A stretch of 64,000 nucleotides of DNA from positions 6,164,970 through 6,228,969 of the forward strand of contig OY759269.1 of NCBI GenBank assembly GCA_963662155.1, read 5' to 3'. Numbering within the stretch: the first letter of the stretch is position 1; each line of letters begins with the position of its first letter. Both the position numbers and the translations under genes were made by a program. The stretch comes from Lamellibrachia columna (lineage: Eukaryota; Annelida; Polychaeta; Sabellida; Siboglinidae). The notes under the pieces were generated by a model, which saw only the letters and a program-made list of their open reading frames with translations, did no database searches and was not told the DNA's origin. Below, piece after piece: positions 24,353 through 36,300 of this stretch.

Positions 24353-27300
24353 TTGCGTTACCTTGTTCTCCCTGTTAGACACCACACAAGGAATGGGGGT
24401 AGAATTTCTAGGGGTGTTTAATACATTCTGATTTGTCAACTGTAATAATTGAAATGTAAAACACTGATGCAATTTCATTTATTAACAAACTCACAGTCCA
24501 TTTACAAATAAACTACTTGAATTTATAGTTTGTTAAAAAATACTGTTGCTGCAGATATTTCTACTACAATATAATATGTTAATTTAACAAATATTGTTAA
24601 TCATCTATTTTGGTGTCATGACAAATGCCTGCTAAAATTACAGTGAGGCTTGATGTGGGGGCATTAGTGTCTAGTGGGCTGGATATATTGTAAATATGTT
24701 GGTAAAATTACTGTGATGCTTGACTTGGGGGCATTAGTGTCTAGTGGGCTGGATATATTGTAAATATGTTGGTAAAATTACTGTGATGCTTGACTTGGGG
24801 GCATTAGTGTCTAGTGGGCTGGATATATTGTAAATATGTTGGTAAAATTACTGTGATGCTTGATGTGGGGGCATTAGTGTCTAGTGGGCTGGATATATTG
24901 TAAATATGTTGGTAAAATTACAGTGAGGCTTGATGTGGGGGCATTAGTGTCTAGTAGGCTGGATATATTGTAAATATGTTGGTAAAATTACTGTGAGGCT
25001 TGACTTGGGGGCATTAGTGTCTAGTGGGCTGGATATATTGTAAACATGTTGGTAAAATTACAGTGAGGCTTGATGTGGGGACATTAGTGTCTAGTAGGCT
25101 GGATATATTGTAAATATATTGGTAAAATTACAGTAAGGCTTGACGTGGGGGCATTAGTGTCTAGTGGGCTGGATATATTGTAAACATGTTGGTAAAATTA
25201 CAGTATAAAATAATTCCTTTGGTTGTAAACATGGGTTGATTACATACAGTGTGATTATGATTATGATAAAAAAATATTTATTACAATTACCTATTATACT
25301 GAATAGGTAATCAGTTTTTTTATTACACCCTAGTGCATCGTGTTCAAATTATGATTACAACTATATTGTAATTGTAGTCAATATACACAAATATATCAAT
25401 TACATATTATGTTGTAATGCATTACAATATTAATATGACCTACCATTCTCTACAGGTAAGTGGGATATTATATATCTGCCCTCCGTATCACCAGAGTGCA
25501 TAGACGTGATGCTGTGGTATCAATCTAGTCATCCGCTGAACCCAATAATGCCACTGTGGTGGAGACTAATTCTCGTCTTACTTTGAGTTGTACAAGACAC
25601 AAGTGTGTATTGATTTTACGTTGCGGTACCACTGCGTTTTTAATTGATTGAATTGCTCTGCTATTGGTGCACTTAAAGGTGCTATATATTCTGATTGACC
25701 CTTAAAAAATACATCAAGTCTGGCAGTTAGGATCTAGAGAGAGGAACCATAAGGTTGTGGGACATGCCCAGCATCCCTAGTTCCACGGGGAAACAGGACG
25801 CTGGTGGAGGTGAACCTCGTCTGAGATGTGTTGTAAGGTATTCAGTGTTTCCCATGTATTATTCAGCAAGCAACGTTTGCCTTCCGGCGGTATGGATTCT
25901 CGTCTTACAATGCCGCTATGTGATGATTGGACATGAACTTTATGAGCCAGACACCTTGTTGTGGTCAGTGGGGTCAGACCACTGTTTGTTTGCCTGTTGG
26001 TGGCTATGGTAACAGTTGATGTTGATGTTAACTAGTTATCATAATACTGTATTGCCAATTCAAAATCACACACCTGTCACTGGTGTGTGATTTTGAATTG
26101 GCAATCGTGCAACAAAATATTAATGCGTTTATCTGTGTTTTGCAAAGGGCACCACCAAACTGCCTATGGCTTACTTGACTTAAGCCATAGGCCATTAATT
26201 TAAGGATTCATTTCCACGGGACATGGTTTTGATCTTGTGATTTCAGTTCTTTCCATATATATCCTGCTTTTATCATCTCTGCTTCCATTTCTCTGCACCA
26301 TGTCTTTCTCAGCCTTTCCCTTTCCTTTTGCCCTGAGGGAATATAATTGTGGTCTGAACCCAGTTGTACAGCAGGTCAGAGGTGGATGTGACCAGACTAA
26401 CTAGAGTGGACAGCAAAGACATAAACAGCCAGAGACTTGATCCTTGTACCATTTGGCTGAAAGAAGCATGGCAGCACGATGCTGTGTCGGTCAAGTATCA
26501 AATGTTCTCCTGTTACTGGTTTAAGATACTTTATGGGTCCTTGTTGGCTCTCCGAATGCAGAGGGAATGCCTCTGCATATAGATACTTGACAAGGACGTT
26601 TTTGGATGTTGCAGTGAGGTGACGTAATGATGGTCCTGGTTTCAGCATCATTAACATGTTGTTCAGGAGCCTTCGAAGTCATCACACAACAACCACAAGT
26701 CATTGCAGCATTAAAAATGTATGCTTTGAAGGTTTCACCCTGCGATTTCTTACAAAAGGGTAAACACTGCATAATCAAAAATGTATGTTTTGAAGGTTAC
26801 TACACCACCACAATTTCTTACAGGTGTTTCACCATTGCCTTGGTTATTGTCAGCAATTGTTGCTGACTCACCTGTCAATCACCTGTCAATCACTGTGTTG
26901 CAGGCATGCCATGACTACCTGGAGCTTGCCCAGGTTCAGGGGAAGCGGTGGGAGAGGATGCTAAAGTACGAGCACGACCAGCGTCTCCGTCTCGAGGAAG
27001 TTGTCGAACAGCTCGCAAAGCAGCACGACTCACTAGAGAAACAGGCTCGGCGCAAACAACTCGCAGCCGTCAGCCACAACAACAGCAAGTCTGAGGGCAT
27101 CAACCTCAACAACACTAGTGAGTCGTCCCGAGGGTTCTTTCACTGACACGCTAAGGGTCTGTTCACAATTGTTGACATTTAGTTATTCATACAAAGCCTA
27201 CTAATTCTTATACCCCGTCCACCTCTCTAAGTTATTACTTTAAAATGTTGATAATTTTCCAGATTGAAAAATATCAATGTATGTTTATAGGACATACAGT

Positions 27301-30300
27301 AATAACCATAAGAATATACTTACAAACATTTATTTCCTTAATAAGCTTTGTGTTTTTCTAACAACTCCATGGTGTCATTTTGATAGTTGTGTATTTGCAA
27401 GATGTCGGACTGTGTTACAGCAGTCACACAATTTAAAACTATTAGTTCCATAACAGTTCAATGCGCAGCGCTACACGATGCAACGGCGTTGAATATTGAC
27501 CCCCATCGCCCTTTAGTACGCTTTGTACAGATATGTAAATGTTGACAATTGTGAATGGCCCGTAAGCAACCAACATACAGTCACAGCTCATTAAAAATTA
27601 TCTACACACTTGAGTTACAAATGTTATGGTTGAATCAATGCATTAGTTAAACACACTACTACTTACTCTCAGTAATAAATGTGTAATGTATCATGTATGG
27701 TCATTATACTGTATGTGTACAGTAGTACCTGCCTTCAACGGACCCTCCAATGAGTGGACACCTGCTATGGTGGGACACTTTCTCAATGTACGGACTGTTT
27801 TACCATGTTAATGTCCCTCTGATGAGGGGACACCCGTTGAACGGACAGGATATTTTGGTTTTCTGTCCCTGCTAAGGCGGACAGTAATAATTATTTTCGT
27901 AATTTTTTTCTCTAAATATTTTATTTCCAAAATGGCGACGGACAAACAGCGTGGTGTGTAGTGGGAAAAACAACATTATATCGCGAATTCGGATATAATG
28001 ATGTTGGTCGTGGACCCCGATTTTCTGCCGCCGGGGGAAATGCCAAATGGGCCTGCTTAAACCTACTTAGAATTGCTTTGACAATTCTCAAGAAACAGGT
28101 GAACAATGTCAACGACAATGAACGACTGTCAACAAGTTGTTTGTTTGGTGCTGCCGCCGACATCAATCGCTGATGTTGGCTTCACTTAGGCGGTTTGAAA
28201 TTGCAATCGAGATTCACAAATACGCCTCGCATAAGAATCAAATAAACAGTCTTAAATGCAGTTTAGTATGCCGTACTAATATGACACTAAGGTGAAATGG
28301 CATGCCTCCAATCTAAACGACGCGAAACCAACATGCCAAATGCCAAAGGCGCTACTGGTGCGTGAAAATACGAATTCGTCATCCGCATATGAAACGACGA
28401 ATCAATGCTAAGTCGTGCATCATAAATTTATGCTTCATTCGAGATCAGTTGAAAATTGAGGTGAAACGATTATTAATTCTGCCTATTGTCGTTTTCTATG
28501 TTTAATTAGCTTACATACTGCGTGTGTCAACTCATATACGTTTTCGGCTGCTCAAATCCAGGTTATTATTTTCGATTCATAGGCCTATTAGTTCAGTACA
28601 TCGTCATCAGTTCCATAACGGTATATGTACATGTATTTTATTCAGTTAACGATTAAACAGGGTGTGACATTTAAAAATAATACACGTTGATGGTAGTTGA
28701 CTCGTTTAATAAGCTCTAAACTGCATATTGCCGTATAAGACAGTGCTGCAAGCACACTGTGGCTTCGACATCGTTCTTGGACTTGGAGCAGCGGGCGGCG
28801 ATCGCTGTTGGTTAGTAGCACCCTGGTGGCAGACATGGGAACACCTAACGCACCTTATTTCAGCCCTCCACTCCAGCATGCCTGTCCCTCCGATGAGGGG
28901 ACACCTGCCATGTAGGGACACTTTTGCTTGGATACAGAATTGTCCGTTGAAGGCAGGTACTACTGTACATGATTTTGCCAAATATAATAATACTACGCGA
29001 TTTACCCGGCATTGTCCGTGACAAAAAGGCAACCACTGTAAGAGCCTATGACTCCTTGAACTTCCCAGTGAAATCTTGGTAATGAACAGCTGTAAGTGCT
29101 GTCTCTTTGAGGACGTGGCTGATAGTGACACAGCTACAGGGGTTGTACTCCCACAGGGCACGGTTTGTATCCAGTGGCTGCTTGTTGCAGGTTTGTATCC
29201 AGTGGCTGTTTGTTGCAGGTTTGTATCCAGTGTCTGTTTGTTGCAGGTTTGTATCCAGTGGCTGTTTGTTGCAGGTTTGTATCCAGTGGCTGTTTGTTGC
29301 AGGTTTGTATCCAGTGTTTGTTTGTTGCAGGTTTGTATCCAGTGGTTGTTTGTTGTAGGTTTGTATCCAGTGTCTGTTTGTTGCAGGTTTGTATCCAGTG
29401 TCTGTTTGTTGCAGGTTTGTATCCAGTGTCTGTTTGTTGCAGGTTTGTATCCAGTGTCTGTTTGTTGCAGGTTTGTATCCAGTGGCTGCTTGTTGCAGGT
29501 TTGTATCCAGTGGCTGCTTGTTGCAGGTTTGTATCCAGTGGCTGTTTGTTGCAGGTTTGTATCCAGTGGCTGTTTGTTGCAGGTTTGTATCCAGTGTCTG
29601 CTTGTTGCAGGTTTGTATCCAGTGTCTGTTTGTTGCAGGTTTGTATCCAGTGGCTGTTTGTTGCAGGTTTGTATCCAGTGTCTGTTTGTTGCAGGTTTGT
29701 ATCCAGTGTCTGTTTGTTGCAGGTTTGTATCCAGTGGCTGCTTGTTGCAGGTTTGTATCCAGTGTCTGCTTGTTGCAGGTTTGTATCCAGTGTCTGTTTG
29801 TTGCAGGTTTGTATCCAGTGGCTGCTTGTTGCAGGTTTGTATCCAGTGGCTGCTTGTTGCAGGTTTGTATCCAGTGTCTGTTTGTTGCAGGTTTGTATCC
29901 AGTGGCTGTTTGTTGCAGGTTTGTATCCAGTGTCTGCTTGTTGCAGGTTTGTATCCAGTGTCTGTTTGTTGCAGGTTTGTATCCAGTGGCTGTTTGTTGC
30001 AGGTTTGTATCCAGTGTCTGTTTGTTGCAGGTTTGTATCCAGTGTCTGTTTGTTGCAGGTTTGTATCCAGTGTCTGTTTGTTGCAGGTTTGTATCCAGTG
30101 GCTGTTTGTTGCAGGTTTGTATCCAGTGGCTGCTTGTTGCAGGTTTGTATCCAGTGTCTGCTTGTTGCAGGTTTGTATCCAGTGGCTGTTTGTTGCAGGT
30201 TTGTATCCAGTGTCTGTTTGTTGCAGGTTTGTATCCAGTGTCTGTTTGTTGCAGGTTTGTATCCAGTGGCTGTTTGTTGCAGGTTTGTATCCAGTGTCTG

Positions 30301-33300
30301 TTTGTTGCAGGTTTGTATCCAGTGTCTGTTTGTTGCAGGTTTGTATCCAGTGTCTGTTTGTTGCAGGTTTGTATCCAGTGGCTGTTTGTTGCAGGTTTGT
30401 ATCCAGTGTCTGTTTGTTGCAGGTTCAGAGGAAGATTTTGGAGAAGACGATTTCTACGACGCTCTAGACGACCACGAGGAGTTCAGTCTGCGTGTGACAT
30501 CAAACAAGACACACAAGTAAGTGGAGGTCAGGGTGGCTGGGATTGGTATGGCAGCGTGATGGTGTGGCAGGGTAAATGAGGGGGTGGTATGGATGGGGTA
30601 TCAGGTGTGGATGGGAGCTGATGGTGTAACAGGGTGACTAAGGGCATGACAGGGTGTGGGGTGACTGAGCCTGATAGTTGAATCATCATGGGGTGGGTCG
30701 ACCAAGGGTGAGATGGGGCAATCAAGGGTGAGATGGGGCAATGAATTGTATGAGATGGGGCAACCAAGTGTGAGATGGGGCAATCAAGGGTGATATGGGG
30801 CAACCAAGGGTGAGATGGGGCAGCCAAGGGTGAGATGGGGCAATGAAGTGTGAGATGGGGCAACCAAGGGTGAGATGGGGCAATGAAGGGTGAGATGGGG
30901 CAATGAAGGGTGAGATGGGGCAACCAAGTGTGAGATGGGGCAATGAAGGGTGAGATGGGGCAATGAAGGGTGAGATGGGGCAACCAAGTGTGAGATGGGG
31001 CAATGAAGGGTGAGATGGGGCAACCAAGTGTGAGATGGGGCAATGAAGGGTGAGATGGGGCAACCAAGTGTGAGATGGGACAATGAAGGGCGAGATGGGG
31101 CAACCAAGTGTGCATGGCTGCATGAGAGTAAGATGTGGAAGTGCATGGGGCAGGGCAACTAAGAGCATTGTGTGGCTGGGATACTGAGGGTGAAATGGGG
31201 TTACAGGGTGAATAAGAAGCACCCCTGTGCTTTCAGACGTACACCAAGTGAACTGAGTACGGACAGTTTTGGATCCACCCCAATGCCAATGGTGGCTGCA
31301 AAAGTAGCAGAGAACAGCTACGAGACAAGTAGCACTGACTCGGACGGTGAACTGAAGGTAAGCACCCTCCGCTGCCCCTTCTCCATCCCTACTCTGCCTC
31401 TCCTCTACCCTTTCTCCACCCCTGGTCTGCCCTCCTCCGCCCCTCATCCACCCTTCTTCTGCCCCACTTCTACCCCTCATCCACCTCTCTTCCACGCCTC
31501 GTCCACCCCTCTTCCGCCTCTCCTCTGCCCCTCCTCCACCCCTCCTCTGCCCCTCCTCCACCCCTCCTCTGCCCCTCTTCTGTCCCCCCTCAACTCCTCC
31601 TCTGCCCCTCTTCTGCCCCCCTCCACCCATCCTCTGCCCCTCTTCTGCCCCCCTCCACCCATCCTCTGCCCCTCCTCCACCCCTCCTCTGCCTATCTTCT
31701 GCTCCTCCTCTGCCCCTCCTTCGCCCCTCCTCTCTTCAAGACCGTTCATTGACATGGCTATATAAAACTTTGTAGTTGTAACATTCAGACATGTCAAGTC
31801 TTACATCATTACAATCAATCAGGCACGTTTATTTAGACAAATCAGTTTGTAATACAGTTTAAACAGCCACAACTTATAAGTTTGAAAGGAGTAACACTGA
31901 AGTAAAATACTTAACGGGTTGTGTTACTCCCTTGATACAATACTCAATAAACCTAAATGTGTCTTCATCAAATTTCAATAATGGTTACCTGCATTTATAA
32001 AAACATAACATGCTTTTGTATAACATTATGCTACTGTGATAACCATTACAAGACATCAGTATATATATTATTAATATAACTTTCCAACAATTGTCTCCTA
32101 TAATATGCTTTAACATTGTTGAATGGTCGAATATTAGTAATATTGACATTCAGGGAATTCCACAGTTTTGTCCCATGGACAATGCCATCGCCTTTCTTTC
32201 TATTCTTTCTTAATTGAGAACAAAATATTTCTATCAATATTGCATTGACAGACGGCCGAGAACAGCGTGATATCGACACAAGACAGACAGGTGTCTGTGA
32301 AGGAGCCGGCTAAGGTTGTGTCGCCTCGTAGTGAGACAGACAAAGTGAGCTGTCTGGCTGTGAGGAAGCCTGGCACGCGGCGCAAGAACATCCCTGAACG
32401 TCCCAACTACAGCATCAACCTGTGGAGCATCATGAAGAACAGCATAGGCCGAGACCTCAGCAAGATCCCCATGCCTGTGAGTAGTGGCAAGTCTCTGTCA
32501 TGTCTGTTCAAGCAATCAATACGAATACCGTTATTTCAGGTTAAAATAATGCTTTAGGGTCATCTCGTTATCACAACCACGTTGCCATTATCGTCACCAT
32601 GAGACAGTCCAAAGTTATTTCCATACCATTATAGTATAGGACGTTAGTCCCATTAATACGGTCACTTTGCTGTTTCGGTCACTAGCCCAGTCCCATGGGT
32701 GACTGAAATGTTTATCTCTATTTATAAATATTGCGTTTGAATATTACGTAATATTTACTTCGACCAGCTGCAGGTGTACCTGTTGTGACCTTGCATCAGA
32801 GTTCAAATCGGGAGTGGGGTCAAGTCAGTACCTAAGTTGCAGTGTCTAGACATGTCATTCGTCTAAGCACACACAGTTGTGTATTATTATGCGGGGAATC
32901 GTTCCTGTGAACCGGCTGAAATCTGGTGTGTATTGCAGGTAAATTTCAGTGAGCCGCTGTCATTCCTACAACGTCTGACGGAGGACAACGAGTACGCCGG
33001 TGTTCTCCACAAGGCGGCCCAGTGTAAGGACTCATGTGAACAGCTCGCCTACTTGGCGGCCTACACCGTGTCTTCGTACTCAACGACGACAAATCGGTCG
33101 GCGAAACCATTCAACCCGCTGCTCGGGGAGACGTATGAGTGTGATAGAACAGAGGACCTGGGCTGGCGTTCCTTCACTGAACAGGTTCGTCTGCATTCAC
33201 CCATGTGTCACTAGAGGCTTCTGTCTGCATCAAGCCCTCATTTGTAAAATATGAAATATTTTGGGAAAGTGTACATTTTTGGAAAATGTGCATTTTAGAA

Positions 33301-36300
33301 TAAAATACACCTTTTCAGGAAATAAAATTTTTCGGAAAAACACATTTTCATAAAATATATATTTTCATGATGAGGCAAACAGTAACATTTGGGGGAGTAT
33401 TCAGTTTCAGTAATCAGTACCTGAAAGCTGTGTAATTCCACCACTGCGAGGTAGTCATTGATGGGGCTACGTAACAAGAGCTATGTGTAATCACTGACTA
33501 ATGTTGACTCCTCGTGGACCATCACCAGTACTTAGGGAAACAATCACTGACCCAACAACAGGACAGGAAACAAGGTTACTGATGACAGAGGAACTGGATG
33601 CCTTCCACATTGCTGCTGCGCTAATTACCAGCTGTGTACTCTCCTAGGAACCATGTGACCCTGTTGCTGTGGTTACAGGTGAGCCATCACCCTCCCATGG
33701 TTGCTATGCACACAGAGGCGAAAGATTGGACGTTGTGGCAGGAGTTCTCAATGTCCAGTAAATTCAGAGGAAGGTTTCTGCAAATCATCCCATTAAGTAA
33801 GTTGACATTGACTTTGTCCCATGGTTACAGGTGAGCCATCACCCTCCCATGGTTGCTATGCACACGGAGGCGAAAGATTGGACGTCGTGGCAGGAGTTCA
33901 CGATGTCCAGTAAATTCAGGGGAAAGTATCTGCAAATCATCCCATTAGGTAAGTTGACATTAGAGGGTTTTTGCAAGCGCATTGATCCCGATCGTCTGCA
34001 CGATTGGTGCGGTAAGTGGGAGATTGGGAGCCATTGTGAGGTTTTGCAAAACGCGCCAATGTAATACGATCTATGTGGATCACCGGTAGAATCTAAGAGA
34101 TTAATATGCATATCAGAAAACTTGCAAATGGACAGAATGTGCTTGCAGACAGGCTAACAAATACTATCCACATTTGTATACATGGCCCGCTGATGCCAGG
34201 AATTAATCTTGGAAAAACTTCCACCTTAACAAGAAGGACCATATCTAATAGAGTGCAAATGCTGATCACATGGTTGTCCACCCACAGACTAATGTTCACA
34301 AATGTCTGTTCTTTCTGAAGACTGGCAAAGACTTCAACGTTCTGTCCCAGCAATATTACCAATACTAACTTGTTCATATAGGCTGTCAACAATTCACGCG
34401 AATGTCACACGAAACAAATTATCGATAGGAAATAGATTGTTGCGGTGACCAATGACATGGTGCAATCGTGGCCTCCATGGGTCCATTTCCCCTTGGCAGC
34501 AGAAAATCAGGGTCCACGATTGACCACATTACAACCGAATCTGCATTATGATGAGTCGCGTAACAGCGAGTCGAGACAAATTACTATGAGTCTGCTCACC
34601 TGCTCACGATACTCCAGTTAGGAATTCAACTTCAAGAATTCAAGTGACATAGAAAACATCAACATCGAGGCTGGTGTTCTTTCCCTCCAGGTGGCTGCCA
34701 ATGTTGTTGAACAGAATCATCTTCTTTTCTCATCACATGACCATGCCAATTTATGCATCTTCATCACTTCTACAACTGGGGCGATCTTGCTATCCCTGTA
34801 GAGGTGATCATTTCGCCGTCTGTCCCATTTGGTGGCACCGTGTGTCATTTGTACAGCTTTCATGTCTGCTGCATTGGCACCCTGTGTCATTTGTACAGCT
34901 TTCATGTCTGCTGCATTGATTCGACTTTCAAGTATCTTTGTCAGAGACCAACATTTACTGTCAAAGAGGAGAATAGGTCTTAAAATGGTTGTGTGCATGA
35001 CCTGTTTGGTTTTTTAGGCACTTGTTTGTCTTTCAACAGTCTGTACATATACATCCTACATTCTGGCTGTTCTTGGTGATCCAGTTGTTAATCTCTTTCT
35101 TTTAGTTACTATGACTCACCGTGTTACCTTTGCAGGTATCGCACACCTGTTGTTCCCAGCGTCGGGCAACCACTACACCTGGCGCAAGGTGACCACAACA
35201 GTCCACAACATCATAGTTGGGCGACTGTGGGTGGACAACCATGGTGAGATGGAGATTGTGAACCACAAGAACGGTGACAAGTGTCACATGAAGTACTTAC
35301 CGTATAGCTACTTCTCCCGCGAGACGCCGAGGAAGGTGAGACACATCATTTGAACCTGCAGACTGACTCCTGGACAGCCACCATCTCACACACACCTATG
35401 CTATGAAGTAGTTTGTGGCTTTGTCTGCCCGCCCACCTGCCCGCCCGCCCACCTGCCCGCCCTCCCACCTGCCCAATTAAACAGTCTTATCAAATCTGTT
35501 GCTATTTATCCTCTTCACAGTCTAGTTGCTGCATAAGGCCACTTTCTCCCTACTTCCACAGTCCTTCTCATTGTTGATGTTGGCCTTCCTCTTTTCCTTG
35601 TCCCTTATAGGCCCAAATTAGTGCTACTGTAGTGTTGTTATTCCCTTCTCTCCTAAGTGTGTGGTCGATCCATCTTCAGGGCCCAGGTTAGTGATGTTGT
35701 AGTGTTGTTATTCCCTTCTCTCCTAAGTGTGTGGTCGATCCATCTTCAGGGCCCAGGTTAGTGATGTTGTAGTGTTGTTATTCCCTCCTCTCCTAAGTGT
35801 GTGGCCGATCCATCTTCAGGGCCCAGGTTAGTGCTACTGTAGTGTTGTTATTCCCTTCTCTCCTAAGTGTGTGGTCGATCCATCTTCAGGGCCCAGGTTA
35901 GTGCTACTGTAGTGTTGTTATTCCCTTCTCTCCTAAGTGTGTGGTCGATCCATCTTCAGGGCCCAGGTTAGTGCTACTGTAGTGTTGTTATTCCCTTCTC
36001 TCCTAAGTGTGTGGTCGATCCATCTTCAGGGCCCAGGTTAGTGCTACTGTAGTGTTGTTATTCCCTTCTCTCCTAAGTGTGTGGTCGATCCATCTTCAGG
36101 GCCCAGGTTAGTGCTACTGTAGTGTTGTTATTCCCTTCTCTCCTAAGTGTGTGGTCGATCCATCTTCAGGGCCCAGGTTAGTGCTACTGTAGTGTTGTTA
36201 TTCCCTTCTCTCCTAAGTGTGTGGTCGATCCATCTTCAGGGCCCAGGTTAGTGCTACTGTAGTGTTGTTATTCCCTTCTCTCCTAAGTGTGTGGTCGATC

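Larger units (their letters stand above)
25206..26903. other. End of OSBP intron A-B, with two perfect hairpins
   Basis: No exon seen. It contains the hairpins at 26051-26105 and 26162-26192, a short local duplication ('aatgtatgctttgaaggttt', 26720 and 26785) and the acceptor of exon B. Confidence 0.5.

Noticed and set aside
30722..31630. 302-residue minus-strand frame rich in Gly/Arg, then His/Pro
   Set aside because: It results from reading two low-complexity repeats (C-rich tract and 20-bp array) and the antisense of exon D; no gene support.
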